Assembly: GCA_035525495.1 (NCBI GenBank)
Contig: DATLED010000043.1
Span: 1 to 59,551, forward strand
DNA length: 59,551 nucleotides
Direction: 5' to 3'
Origin: DATLED01 sp035525495
GTDB lineage: Bacteria > Actinomycetota > Acidimicrobiia > Acidimicrobiales > CADCTF01
Part shown: positions 8,872 through 17,237 of the stretch, in pieces
How positions within the stretch are numbered: position 1 is the stretch's first letter
Layout: every line of letters begins with the position of its first letter
Made by a program: the position numbers and the translations under genes
The notes under the pieces: model-generated
Database searches by the model: none
The model's input: the letters and a program-made list of their open reading frames with translations, nothing else
Told to the model about the DNA's origin: nothing

Positions 8872-9096
8872 GTGATCTGGGTCCTTCCAGGAGGGATGGC
8901 GATGCTTGTGGCGCTGCCGGTCGTCTTGGCGCTGCGCCGCTGTTCCCGGGAGGCTGCGGCGCTGCGGCAGTCGCTCGGGACGCTGGGGGAGCTCGCGCCC
9001 GCCGTCGCCGAGCTGCGGGCCGAGGTCGACCTCCTGCGCTCTGGCGTTCCGCCGTTGCGAGGACGGGCCCGTCCGGTGGTGCGGCCGGCTTCGTAG
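8872..9096 (+). CDS. Small single-pass membrane protein with coiled coil
   Basis: A 74-residue protein starting at GTG. An N-terminal hydrophobic helix (VLPGGMAMLVALPVVLALRR) is followed by an amphipathic helix (REAAALRQSLGTLGELAPAV, then AELRAEVDLLRSG) likely to form a coiled coil, and a basic tail. A TAGGCT box ends seven bases before the GTG, consistent with leaderless transcription. It sits just ahead of tatA (its stop overlaps the tatA -10 region). No family is recognised; a role near the Tat translocase is only suggested by position. Confidence 0.6.
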   Translation: MIWVLPGGMAMLVALPVVLALRRCSREAAALRQSLGTLGELAPAVAELRAEVDLLRSGVPPLRGRARPVVRPAS

Positions 9097-9106
9097 ACTC
9101 TGCGAT

Positions 9107-9388
9107 ATGGGAAGCCTGGGCGCGCCGGAGATCTTGGTGATCCTGGTCGTCGCGTTGTTGGTGCTCGGGCCGGAGCGGTTGCCGGAGGCGGCGCGGCAGG
9201 TCGGCCGGGCTGTGGCGGAGATGCGGCGGATGTCGTCGGGGTTCCAGGCGGAGATCCGGGACGCCATGCAGACGCCCGTGGCCGGCCCTCCCGTGCCGCC
9301 GCCTTCCCCCTCACCTGCTTCCGCGCCGGCGAGTGACTCGAAGTTCCTGTGGTCGGACCTGCCGACGTCTTCGTCGGATGACGCGTGA
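9107..9388 (+). CDS. tatA: Sec-independent protein translocase subunit TatA/TatB
   Basis: A 93-residue twin-arginine translocase component. The N-terminal membrane helix (APEILVILVVALLVLGPERL) ends in the conserved GPERLPE hinge. An amphipathic helix (AARQVGRAVAEMRRMSSGFQ) follows, then a Pro/Ser-rich tail. The GPERLPEAARQVGR pattern is closer to TatB-type proteins, but Actinobacteria often name the tatC neighbour tatA. TAGACT ends seven bases before the ATG. The stop overlaps the tatC GTG, so TatA/B and TatC are coupled. Confidence 0.88.
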   Translation: MGSLGAPEILVILVVALLVLGPERLPEAARQVGRAVAEMRRMSSGFQAEIRDAMQTPVAGPPVPPPSPSPASAPASDSKFLWSDLPTSSSDDA

Positions 9389-10134
9389 CCCTGTTGGCCG
9401 ACAGCCAGGAGGAGGCGAACGAGCTCGACAGGATGACCCTCGTCGAGCACCTCGGCGAGTTGCGGAGCCGGATCGTCAAGTCGGTCCTCGCCCTCGTGCT
9501 CGGCGCCACCATCGGGTTCGCGCTGTCGAACCGGGCGTTGAGCTTCCTCGTCGACCCGTACTGCCAGGCCCAGAAGGGGGCGGGCTGCCGCCTCGTCGTC
9601 ATCGACCCCCTCGAGGGCTTCGGGACCCGCATCAAGCTGGCGCTGTTCATCGGCTTCGTCCTCGCCGCGCCGGTCATCCTCTGGCAGGTCTGGCGGTTCG
9701 TGACCCCCGGCCTGCACAAGAACGAGAAGCGCTACGCCATCCCGTTCATCGCCTCGTCGATCCTCCTGTTCGTCGCCGGCGGCGCGGTCGCCGTCGTGAC
9801 CTTCCCCAAGGCCCTCGACTTCCTCATCGGCATCGGCGGCCCTGACCTCGTCCCGCTCTTCAGCCCCTCGAAGTACCTGCGGCTCTACATGCTCGTCGTC
9901 GTGGCCTTCGGCGTCTCCTTCGAGTTCCCGATCCTCCTCACGTTCCTGCAGCTGGCCCGCATCCTCAAGAGCGCGCAGCTGCGGAAGTGGAGGCGGGGCG
10001 CGATCATCGCCATCTTCGTGTTCGCCGCCGTGATCACCCCGAGCCAGGACCCGATCACCCTGCTGGCGATGGCGGTGCCGATGTACGCCTTCTACGAGAT
10101 CAGCATCCTGTTGGGGAAGCTCCTCAAGAGGTAG
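9385..10134 (+). CDS. tatC: Twin-arginine translocase subunit TatC
   Basis: A 249-residue polytopic membrane protein that recognises twin-arginine signal peptides and exports folded proteins. It has six predicted membrane helices and the family signatures MTLVEHLGELRSRI, LWQVWRFVTPGLHKNEKRY, FGVSFEFPILLTFL and VFAAVITPSQDPITLLAMAV. GTG 9385 overlaps the preceding stop by four bases (GTGA). The order tatA-tatC-helicase is the one seen in mycobacteria (Rv2094c-Rv2092c). Confidence 0.95.
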   Translation: MTLLADSQEEANELDRMTLVEHLGELRSRIVKSVLALVLGATIGFALSNRALSFLVDPYCQAQKGAGCRLVVIDPLEGFGTRIKLALFIGFVLAAPVILWQVWRFVTPGLHKNEKRYAIPFIASSILLFVAGGAVAVVTFPKALDFLIGIGGPDLVPLFSPSKYLRLYMLVVVAFGVSFEFPILLTFLQLARILKSAQLRKWRRGAIIAIFVFAAVITPSQDPITLLAMAVPMYAFYEISILLGKLLKR

Positions 10135-10144
10135 AACCCCTCTC

Positions 10145-12784
10145 GTGCAGAGACCCGAGTTCGCGGCCTCCCTCGGCTTCGAGCTCGACCCGTTCCAGCT
10201 GTGCGCCTTCGATGCCCTCGACGCCGGCCGGTCGGTCCTCGTCGCTGCACCCACCGGATCCGGCAAGACCGTCGTCGCCGAGTACGCCGTGGCCAAGGCT
10301 CTCGACGAGGGCGGCAAGGCCTTCTACACGACGCCGCTGAAGGCGCTGTCGAACCAGAAGTACCGCGACCTGGTGGCTCGTCACGGTGCCGATCACGTCG
10401 GGTTGCTCACCGGCGACAACGCCATCAACGGGGACGCGTCGATCGTCGTGATGACGACCGAGGTCCTCCGCAACATGATCTACGCGCAGAGCCGCAGCCT
10501 CGAGCGCCTGCGCTACGTCATCCTCGACGAGGTCCACTACCTCCAGAACGCCTACCGCGGGCCCGTGTGGGAGGAGGTCATCATCCACACGCCCGATGAC
10601 GTCGACCTCGTGTGCCTCTCCGCCACGGTCAGCAACGCCGAGGAGTTCGCCGACTGGATCGGGACCGTCCGGGGCTCGACGGAGACCGTCATCGAGGAGC
10701 GTCGTCCCGTCACCCTCCACAACCTGTACCTGGTGGGCGATCGCCAGCTCGAACGTCCACTGCTGATGCCGACCCTCGTCGACGGAAGACCGAACGTCGA
10801 GGTCGACCAGATCGAGCGGAACGAAGCGCGCGCGCTCCGCGCGGCGCCCCGCATGACGCGTGGACCGAGGCGCGGCCGGCTGTACACGCCGCGGCGCACG
10901 ACGGTCATCGACGTCCTCGCCGAGCGGGCCATGCTGCCGGCGATCTACTTCATCTTCAGCCGCGCCGCCTGCGACGATGCCGTCACCCACTGCCTCAACG
11001 ACGGGATCCGGCTCACCACGCCGGAGGAGCGGGCGGAGATCCGCGCCATCGCCGAGTCCAAGGTCGGGTCGCTCTCGGACGACGATCTGCGGGTGCTCGA
11101 CTACGGCCGTTGGCTCAGCGGGCTCGAAGCAGGGGTGGCGGCGCACCACGCGGGAATGGTGCCGCCGTTCAAGGAGGCGGTGGAGGCGTGCTTCACGCAG
11201 GCGCTCGTCAAGGTCGTGTTCGCCACCGAGACGCTCGCGCTCGGGATCAACATGCCGGCCCGCTCGGTCGTCATCGAGAAGCTCACGAAGTTCACCGGCG
11301 AGACCCACGAGAAGCTGACGCCGGGGGAGTACACGCAGCTCACCGGCCGTGCCGGGCGACGAGGGATCGATGACGTCGGCTACGGGGTCGTGCTCTGGTC
11401 GCCGTTCGTGCCCTTCGACCAGGTGGCGTCGCTGGCGTCGACCCGTTCCTACGAGCTCACCTCGGCGTTCCGCCCGACCTACAACATGGCCGCCAACCTG
11501 ATCCGCCGTTACGAGCCCGACGAGGCCCACCACCTGTTGAACCTGTCCTTCGCGCAGTACCGCTCGGACAGCGCGGTCGTGCGCGACGAGCGCCACCTCG
11601 AGTCCCTGGCGCGCGACATCTCCGCGCTGCGGTCGGCGTCGGAGTGCGAACTCGGTGACGTCGCCGAGTACCGCCGGTTGCGGGACGAAGCCGCACAGGC
11701 GGGTCGGGTGAAGCCGTCGCCGCGCGTCGACGTCGAGCGGGCCCTCGAGAAGATCGGTCCGGGCGACGTGCTCGTCGTGACCGGGCAGTCCTCCGGCGGA
11801 CGCGTGGCTGTCGTGTCGACGGCCCACCGCAGGGGAGGGAAGGTGCTGGGAGTCGTCAACCTGTCGGGACGGAAGGCGCAGCTCACCAGCCGCGACTTCG
11901 CGACCCCCCCGCGCGCCGTGGCGACCGTCGAGCTCCCGGTGCCGTTCCTGCCCAACAACCACACGTTCACCAAGGCCGTGGCCGCCAGCCTCCGCACGGT
12001 GCAGCTCCGAGCCGACGGGGCCGGGGCCGGGCGGTCGGCGACGCACGGGCCCGGCGCCCGTGCGCTCGCGTTGGCGGAGCAGGTCGCCACCCACCCGGTG
12101 ACGACGTGCTCCGACCTCAAGGCCCATCTCCGGGCGGCGTGGCGGGCCGACCAGAAGCAGGCGGAGCTCACGCGCCTGGAGCGGTCGATCCGAGGTCGAT
12201 CGGAGTCGCTGGCGCGGCAGTTCGATCGCGTCCTGCGGGTCCTCGAGGCGTGGGGGTACGTGGACGGATGGTCGTTGACGCCGGCGGGGGACCGGCTCCG
12301 ATCGCTCTACCACGAGAGCGACCTGCTGGTGGCCGAGGCGCTGCGGTCGGGGATCTTCGACGGTCTGTCGGCCGGCGAGGTGGCGGCACTCGCGTCGTGC
12401 TTCACCTACGAGCACCGCGGCGCGGGCGACGCGCCGGACCCCTGGTTCCCGCCGGGGCCGGTCCGCGCGCGCTGGAATGACCTCGAGCACATCGCCCGGG
12501 AGCTGGCGTTGGCCGAGGAGGAGGCCGGCCTGCCGATGACCCGTCCACCCGAGCCCGGGTTCATCGGCGCGGCGTATGCGTGGGCGACCGGCGCGGACCT
12601 CGCGCACACCATCGAGGAGGAGGAGATCACCGGCGGCGACTTCGTCCGCAACGTCAAGCAGCTGATCGACCTGCTGCGACAGATGGGCGACGCCGCCGAG
12701 GAGCCGACGACGGCGCGGGCGTGCAAGAACGCCGCCGACGCCGTCTTCCGCGGGGTGGTGGCGGCATCGTCCGTCGTCACGTGA
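10145..12784 (+). CDS. helY: Ski2/Mtr4-like DEAD-box RNA helicase
   Basis: An 879-residue superfamily 2 helicase. The ATPase core shows Walker A APTGSGKTVVAEYAV (Lys41), motif Ia TTPLKALSNQKY, motif II LDEVHYL, motif III SATV, motif V TETLALGINMPARSVV and motif VI QLTGRAGRRGIDD. The C-terminal half carries the Ski2-type helical region (DSK1/rRNA-processing-arch-like) ending with GDFVRNVKQLIDLLRQMGD. It matches mycobacterial HelY, which also lies beside tatC. The enzyme probably remodels or unwinds RNA. GTG 10145 is 11 bases after the tatC stop. Confidence 0.92.
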   Translation: MQRPEFAASLGFELDPFQLCAFDALDAGRSVLVAAPTGSGKTVVAEYAVAKALDEGGKAFYTTPLKALSNQKYRDLVARHGADHVGLLTGDNAINGDASIVVMTTEVLRNMIYAQSRSLERLRYVILDEVHYLQNAYRGPVWEEVIIHTPDDVDLVCLSATVSNAEEFADWIGTVRGSTETVIEERRPVTLHNLYLVGDRQLERPLLMPTLVDGRPNVEVDQIERNEARALRAAPRMTRGPRRGRLYTPRRTTVIDVLAERAMLPAIYFIFSRAACDDAVTHCLNDGIRLTTPEERAEIRAIAESKVGSLSDDDLRVLDYGRWLSGLEAGVAAHHAGMVPPFKEAVEACFTQALVKVVFATETLALGINMPARSVVIEKLTKFTGETHEKLTPGEYTQLTGRAGRRGIDDVGYGVVLWSPFVPFDQVASLASTRSYELTSAFRPTYNMAANLIRRYEPDEAHHLLNLSFAQYRSDSAVVRDERHLESLARDISALRSASECELGDVAEYRRLRDEAAQAGRVKPSPRVDVERALEKIGPGDVLVVTGQSSGGRVAVVSTAHRRGGKVLGVVNLSGRKAQLTSRDFATPPRAVATVELPVPFLPNNHTFTKAVAASLRTVQLRADGAGAGRSATHGPGARALALAEQVATHPVTTCSDLKAHLRAAWRADQKQAELTRLERSIRGRSESLARQFDRVLRVLEAWGYVDGWSLTPAGDRLRSLYHESDLLVAEALRSGIFDGLSAGEVAALASCFTYEHRGAGDAPDPWFPPGPVRARWNDLEHIARELALAEEEAGLPMTRPPEPGFIGAAYAWATGADLAHTIEEEEITGGDFVRNVKQLIDLLRQMGDAAEEPTTARACKNAADAVFRGVVAASSVVT

Positions 12785-13389
12785 CGATCGAGAAGGGCGC
12801 GGCCTGGGGGGCCCCGGGGTCGCTGCCGGACGACGGGGTGGTGGTGCGGTCCGACGCCGAGGCGCGCGCCGTCCTCGAGGACGCGCGGCATCGCGGCGCG
12901 CCCTTTCCGGCGCTCGGTCTGCTCGATGGTGATCTCGCCCGCACCTTGGCCGCGCCGGGGGACGAGGCGCGGCTCCGGACGGCGGCGGCGATGACGTTCC
13001 CGGTCGACCTCGGGCAGGTTCTCGTCGACGGCCGCCTCCACCTGTTCGTCGCCCACGTCGTGGCCCGCAACCGGTGGTGGACCCGCGCCGTCGTCGCCAT
13101 GAACGCACAGTGGTTCGGTCCGTGGAACCTGGGGCCGAAGGCGCACCCCAACGACGGGCTGCTCGACACCTTCGACGCGAAGCTGCCGGTCGGCGATCTG
13201 TGGAAGGTTCGCCGGCGGTTGCCGACCGGATCGCATCTCCCGCATCCCGGGATCAGCGGGCGACGGGCGACGTCGGTGGCGTTCGAGCTCGACCGCCCGC
13301 TTCGGGTGTGGGTCGATGGCGAAGCCGTGGACGAGGGCCGGTCCATCGTCGTCCGGCTGGAGCCCGACGCCCTTCATGTGGTGACCTGA
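12781..13389 (+). CDS. Stand-alone diacylglycerol-kinase-like C-terminal lobe
   Basis: A 202-residue protein whose second half matches the C-terminal beta-sandwich of YegS/DagK lipid kinases: NDGLLDTFDAKLPVGDLWKV, then RRATSVAFELDRPLRVWVDG with the VDGE motif. The N-terminal catalytic lobe with its GGDGT nucleotide-binding loop is absent. The first ~80 residues (DGVVVRSDAEARAVLEDARH and GLLDGDLARTL) are a different, unrecognised segment. GTG 12781 overlaps the helY stop by four bases, so it is coupled to the helicase. It is likely a binding or regulatory protein rather than a kinase; that is inference. Confidence 0.6.
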   Translation: MTIEKGAAWGAPGSLPDDGVVVRSDAEARAVLEDARHRGAPFPALGLLDGDLARTLAAPGDEARLRTAAAMTFPVDLGQVLVDGRLHLFVAHVVARNRWWTRAVVAMNAQWFGPWNLGPKAHPNDGLLDTFDAKLPVGDLWKVRRRLPTGSHLPHPGISGRRATSVAFELDRPLRVWVDGEAVDEGRSIVVRLEPDALHVVT

Positions 13390-13395
13390 CCACCC

Positions 13396-14382
13396 ATGCA
13401 GAGCTGGATCCTCGACGAGTCCCCGGGTTCGTACCGCTTCAGTGAGGTCGACGTGCCGTCGCCCGGACCGCGCGAGGTGCGGGTCCGGGTGGTCGCCTCC
13501 GCGCTCAACCACATGGACCTGTGGGTCACGCGGGGCCTGCCGAAGCCGAAGGTCCCGCACGTCCCCGGCGCCGACGCTGCAGGGGTGATCGAGGCCGTGG
13601 GCGAAGGGGTCGTGGATGTGGCCCTCGGGGACGAGGTCGTCCTCAACCCGGCGGTGTCGTGCCGGACCTGCCCGACGTGCCTCGCGGGCGAGTCGCCCCT
13701 GTGCCGCTCGTTCCAGATCCTCGGCGAGCACCGCTGGGGCGCCCACGGCGAGCTGGTCGTCGTGCCGGCGGCGAACGTGGTCCCCAAGCCGCCTGGCCTC
13801 GACTGGCCGGAGGCCGCCGCCTTTCCCCTGTGCTACCTGACGGCGTGGCGGATGCTTCGCCGGGCGCGCCTGGTGGCGGGGGAGACGATGCTGGTCGTCG
13901 GAGTAGGCGGGGGCGTGTCGTCGGCCGGCCTCGCACTCGGGTTGGCGATGGGGGCACAGGTCTACGGGACGTCCCGGGACGAGGCCAAGCGGCAGGCGGC
14001 GGTCGACCTCGGCGCAGCCGGAGCCTTCGACTCCGGCGAGGACTTCCCGGTGAAGGCCGACGTGGTGTTCGAGAACGTCGGCGCCGCCACCTGGGCGCGG
14101 TCCCTGCGGGCACTGGCGCCGGGTGGACGACTCGTCACCTGCGGTGGGACGGCCGGCTCGACGGTCGAGATCTCGCTGCCCCGCCTGTTCTTCAAGCAGC
14201 ACGAGATCATCGGGTCGACGATGGGCTCCTACGCCGAGTTCGACCAGGTCACCAGGATCGTGGCCTCCGGACGCGCCCCCGTCGTCGTCGACGAGGTCTT
14301 CGACGGCCTCGACATGTTCCCCAAGGCCCTCGAGCGCCTCGAACGCGGCGACCAGCTCGGCAAGATCGTGATGCTCCACTGA
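13396..14382 (+). CDS. Zinc-dependent alcohol dehydrogenase-like oxidoreductase (MDR family)
   Basis: A 328-residue medium-chain dehydrogenase/reductase. The GroES-like N-terminal half has ALNHMDLWVTRGLPKPKVPH followed by the PGADAAGVIEAVGEGV signature. CRTCPTCLAGESPLC supplies the four Cys of the structural zinc site. The Rossmann nucleotide-binding segment is MLVVGVGGGVSSAGLALGLA. The expected catalytic-zinc Cys is replaced by the NHMDLW segment, as in quinone-oxidoreductase-like members, so the substrate cannot be assigned. The N-terminal MQSWILDESPGSYRFSEVDV is well aligned with the family. Confidence 0.85.
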   Translation: MQSWILDESPGSYRFSEVDVPSPGPREVRVRVVASALNHMDLWVTRGLPKPKVPHVPGADAAGVIEAVGEGVVDVALGDEVVLNPAVSCRTCPTCLAGESPLCRSFQILGEHRWGAHGELVVVPAANVVPKPPGLDWPEAAAFPLCYLTAWRMLRRARLVAGETMLVVGVGGGVSSAGLALGLAMGAQVYGTSRDEAKRQAAVDLGAAGAFDSGEDFPVKADVVFENVGAATWARSLRALAPGGRLVTCGGTAGSTVEISLPRLFFKQHEIIGSTMGSYAEFDQVTRIVASGRAPVVVDEVFDGLDMFPKALERLERGDQLGKIVMLH

Positions 14383-14407
14383 GCGGAAGTGGTCGCCACT
14401 TCCGCTC
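14381..14407. terminator. Hairpin after the alcohol dehydrogenase
   Basis: A perfect 12-bp stem (GAGCGGAAGTGG pairing with CCACTTCCGCTC) with a three-base loop begins at the stop codon of the dehydrogenase. There is no T-run. It is a plausible transcription end or RNA-stabilising structure between two plus-strand genes. Confidence 0.5.
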
Positions 14408-14445
14408 ACGAAAGCCGTTCCAGCAACCTCTTCCGCTCACGAAAG
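14399..14445. repeat. Direct repeat CTTCCGCTCACGAAAG, two copies
   Basis: The 16-base sequence CTTCCGCTCACGAAAG occurs at 14399-14414 and again, identical, at 14430-14445, a spacing of 31 bases (about three helical turns). The first copy shares bases with the 3' arm of the preceding hairpin. The pair lies upstream of the ThyX-like gene and could be a protein-binding site or a fragment of a dispersed repeat. Confidence 0.65.
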
Positions 14446-14501
14446 CGCCGGTCGGGGGCGATCCGCGGGAAGGACGATCCCGGGCCCTAACCTCATCGGC
14501 G

Positions 14502-16115
14502 GTGCTCTACACGGCCGAGACGTTCACATCCGACGAGGAGGCGATCCTCCGCCGGTACTTCACGAACCTCGACCAGCCCGTGTTCGCCCTGGTGAACCTG
14601 CCCGAAGTGGTCAAAGGTGCCCTCTTCGCCCGTTACTCCCGCAGCCCGAAGAGCCTCCGCCGGCTCTTCCTCGACGAGTTCGTGCGCGAGCTCGACATCG
14701 CCGGCGATGCGACGATCGACGCCACGGTCGGGGTCGAGCGGGCGGAGGAGCTCTACTCCAAGGTCTTCATGGAGTACGGCGACGACTCGATCGCGCAGCT
14801 CGCCGGCGTCCACCTGGCGTGTGAACAGGCGTCGAACCTGCTGACCAAGGTCCTCGAGTGGGGCCGTCTCATGGCGTACCTCGAGCAGTCGACCCGCTAC
14901 ATCTCCTACGACATGCGCACCGAGGGCCGGTACCGCTACTACCGCGACCCCGAGATCCTGAGCAGCGACCTCGGCCTGCGCTACATCGGCGACATGGACC
15001 GGCTCTTCGACGCCTACGCCGAGACCGTGCCCGTCCTCCAGCAGTGGTTCACGCAGCGCTACCCCAAGGACCCCGCCGACTCCGATTTCGTGTACCGCCA
15101 GTCGATCAAGGCCAAGGCCTTCGACGCGGCTCGGGGGATCCTGCCGGCGGCCGCCCAGTCCAACGTCGGCATCTACGGGACCGGCCAGGCCTACGAGCAG
15201 CTCCTCCTGCGCATGCGGGCCCACCCGCTGCCCGAGAGCCGGGCCTACGCCGACATGATGCTGGCCGAGCTCCGCAAGGTGATCCCGAGCTTCCTCGTGC
15301 GGGTCGACCTGGCCGACCGGGGCGGCGCGTGGTCGGCCTACCTCGAGACCAACCGCAAGGCGATGGAGCACGTCGCCGCCCAGCTGCTGACCGATGACGA
15401 GGCCGACGCGGTGGAGGAGCGCCCGATCGTCTCCCTCGTCGACTTCGATCCCGAGGGCGAGGACAAGCTCGTCGCCGCGATGCTCTATCCCTACTCCCAC
15501 CTGCCCGAGGACGTCATCCAGCGTCGGGTCGCGCGCATGTCGGTCGACGACAAGCTCGCCGTCGTGCGCAGCTACGCCGGCGAGCGCTCGAACCGCCGCC
15601 ACAAGCCGGGACGGGCCCTCGAGCGGACGATGTACCGCTTCGACGTCCTGTCCGATTACGGCGCCTTCCGGGACCTCCAGCGCCACCGCATGCTCACCAT
15701 CGAGTGGCAGTCGCTCTCTCCTCGGCACGGCTACTCGCTGCCCGAGGCCGTCGTCGAAGCCGGCGTCGCCGACCGCTTCGAGGAAGCGATGCAGCGGTCG
15801 GCGTCGCTCCACGACGCCATCGAGGGCCCGTTCGGCGAGTCCCAGGCGGGCTACGCCGTCTCCCTGGCCTATCGGATCCGCTACGTCATGGAGATGAACG
15901 CCCGCTCGGCGATGCACCTCATCGAGCTCCGGAGCGGCCCGCAGGGACATCCCGAGTATCGGCGGGTCGCGCAGGAGATGCACCGCCTCATCGCTGCACA
16001 AGCCGGACACCACGCCGTCGCCGAGCTGATGACGTACGTCGACTACGGCACCTACGACCTCGAACGCCTCGACGCCGAACGGCGGGCGGAATCGAAACGC
16101 CGCTCCCGCGGCTGA
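14502..16115 (+). CDS. Double-length FAD-dependent thymidylate synthase (ThyX family)
   Basis: A 537-residue protein, more than twice the ~220-250 residues of a standard ThyX. The C-terminal half holds the ThyX signature RHRx7S (RHRMLTIEWQS, residues 394-404) followed by SPRHGYSLPE. The N-terminal half holds a second ThyX-like block (ACEQASNLLTKVLEWGRL, MAYLEQSTRYISYD, about residues 108-138) in which the RHR triad is missing. ThyX makes dTMP from dUMP with methylenetetrahydrofolate and FAD/NADPH. I recall such long two-domain members from Actinobacteria and Chloroflexi, but whether they make dTMP is uncertain. GTG 14502 is the first start after the repeat region. Confidence 0.8.
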   Translation: MLYTAETFTSDEEAILRRYFTNLDQPVFALVNLPEVVKGALFARYSRSPKSLRRLFLDEFVRELDIAGDATIDATVGVERAEELYSKVFMEYGDDSIAQLAGVHLACEQASNLLTKVLEWGRLMAYLEQSTRYISYDMRTEGRYRYYRDPEILSSDLGLRYIGDMDRLFDAYAETVPVLQQWFTQRYPKDPADSDFVYRQSIKAKAFDAARGILPAAAQSNVGIYGTGQAYEQLLLRMRAHPLPESRAYADMMLAELRKVIPSFLVRVDLADRGGAWSAYLETNRKAMEHVAAQLLTDDEADAVEERPIVSLVDFDPEGEDKLVAAMLYPYSHLPEDVIQRRVARMSVDDKLAVVRSYAGERSNRRHKPGRALERTMYRFDVLSDYGAFRDLQRHRMLTIEWQSLSPRHGYSLPEAVVEAGVADRFEEAMQRSASLHDAIEGPFGESQAGYAVSLAYRIRYVMEMNARSAMHLIELRSGPQGHPEYRRVAQEMHRLIAAQAGHHAVAELMTYVDYGTYDLERLDAERRAESKRRSRG

Positions 16116-16142
16116 CTCAACCCCAGGCCGCTTCGGCCGATG

Positions 16143-16188
16143 TTGACAAAGTGCCTGGTGTTGACAACGAGCAGAACCCGACTATCGT
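16143..16188 (+). promoter_or_regulatory. Promoter with tandem -35 boxes before the LysM/M23 gene
   Basis: TTGACA occurs at 16143-16148 and again at 16161-16166, within an 18-bp direct repeat of TGTTGACAA. The second copy is 16 bases from TATCGT (16183-16188), a good -10. Transcription would begin near 16195, about 22 bases before the ATG. The duplicated box may also mark a regulator site. Confidence 0.6.
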
Positions 16189-16216
16189 GGGCCTGGGCGG
16201 GGACGGGAGATCCTCA

Positions 16217-17074
16217 ATGAGAAGCGCGCGCCTGCTCGCCCTCGTGCTGTTGCTGTGCATCGGTGGCTCGGCCGCATCGTCCAGCTACACCCTCAAGCAA
16301 GGGGACACGCTGAGTCGAATCGCGACGAAGTTCAAGATCCCGGTCGCCGCCATCACTGCGGCCAACGACATCGCCAACCCGGACAAGGTCCGCGAGGGCC
16401 AGAAGATCACCGTCCCGGACAAGAAGGCGGCGCAGGTGGCCGCCGCGAAGCCGATCGCCACCGTCGTGACAGCCGCCCAGGCGGCGCCCGCGGACGGGAG
16501 CAAGGTCTACGAGCTCCGCGCGGGCGACACCCTCTCCGCCATCGCCAAGCGGTTCGAGACGACCGTCGCCGACCTCGTCGAGCGCAACGGCCTCGCGGGA
16601 GCCGACGCGCTCATCCGCGAGGGCAGGAGCCTCAAGCTCCCGCCCCACGCCGTGAACGTGCCGGCCAAGGAAGCACCGCTGTGCCCGGTGAAGGGTGCCA
16701 ACAAGTTCGACTTCTCCAACAGCTTCGGATCGCCCCGAGAGGGCCACCGCTTCCACATGGGCAACGACATCTTCGCCAAGCGGGGCGCGCCGGTGATCGC
16801 CGGCGTCGACGGGATCGTCCGCACCGTGGAGGGCGGTCGCGCCGGGATCGGTTACTACCTCGACGGCGCCGACGGCGTCACCTACTACGGCGCCCACCTC
16901 AACGAGCGGAAGGTCGGCGACGGCGCCGCCGTCCATCGCGGGGACGTGATCGGGACCGTCGGCAGCACGGGCAATGCCGGTGGCACGCCGGCCCACCTGC
17001 ACTTCGAGATCAAGCCCGGCAACGGGACGTCCATCGATCCGTACCCGCTGCTGCGCGTCTGGTGCGGCGGCTAG
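16217..17074 (+). CDS. Secreted LysM-LysM-M23 peptidoglycan endopeptidase
   Basis: A 285-residue exported protein. A signal peptide (MRSARLLALVLLLCIGGSAA) precedes two LysM cell-wall-binding repeats (YTLKQGDTLSRIATKF and YELRAGDTLSAIAKRF) and a C-terminal M23 metallopeptidase domain. The zinc-site residues are His and Asp in HRFHMGNDIF and the HxH of PAHLHFEIKPG. Such enzymes cut peptide cross-bridges in peptidoglycan or act as amidase activators. GGGAGAT eight bases before ATG 16217 is the likely ribosome-binding site. A hairpin overlaps the stop. Confidence 0.9.
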   Translation: MRSARLLALVLLLCIGGSAASSSYTLKQGDTLSRIATKFKIPVAAITAANDIANPDKVREGQKITVPDKKAAQVAAAKPIATVVTAAQAAPADGSKVYELRAGDTLSAIAKRFETTVADLVERNGLAGADALIREGRSLKLPPHAVNVPAKEAPLCPVKGANKFDFSNSFGSPREGHRFHMGNDIFAKRGAPVIAGVDGIVRTVEGGRAGIGYYLDGADGVTYYGAHLNERKVGDGAAVHRGDVIGTVGSTGNAGGTPAHLHFEIKPGNGTSIDPYPLLRVWCGG

Positions 17075-17087
17075 CGGCTCGCTAGCC
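17069..17087. terminator. Hairpin overlapping the stop of the M23 gene
   Basis: GGCTAGCG and CGCTAGCC form a perfect 8-bp stem around the loop GCT, with the stop codon inside the 5' arm. No T-run follows, so it is a factor-dependent or 3'-protecting structure at best. Confidence 0.45.
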
Positions 17088-17202
17088 CTCCTCGAGGTCG
17101 GCGTCAACCCCTCGCGACGGGCGCCGAAGATTTCCCGCACCGCCTGACCAGGGTGGACGCGCGTCGTCGCTGGTCGGAACTTTTTTGCCACGAAATCAGC
17201 GG

Positions 17203-17231
17203 TTGACGCGCGCCGTTCTCCGCGTCATAAC
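17203..17231 (+). promoter_or_regulatory. Promoter for the candidate structured RNA
   Basis: TTGACG (17203-17208) and CATAAC (17226-17231) are separated by 17 bases. Transcription would start near 17238, just ahead of the dyad at 17244-17340. Confidence 0.5.
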
Positions 17232-17237
17232 TAGCGA

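Noticed and set aside
10124..13108. A 994-codon minus-strand ORF opposite helY
   Set aside because: The plus strand codes a clear helicase with all motifs; the antisense product is Arg/Gly-rich with no domain. Long antisense ORFs are common at this GC content.
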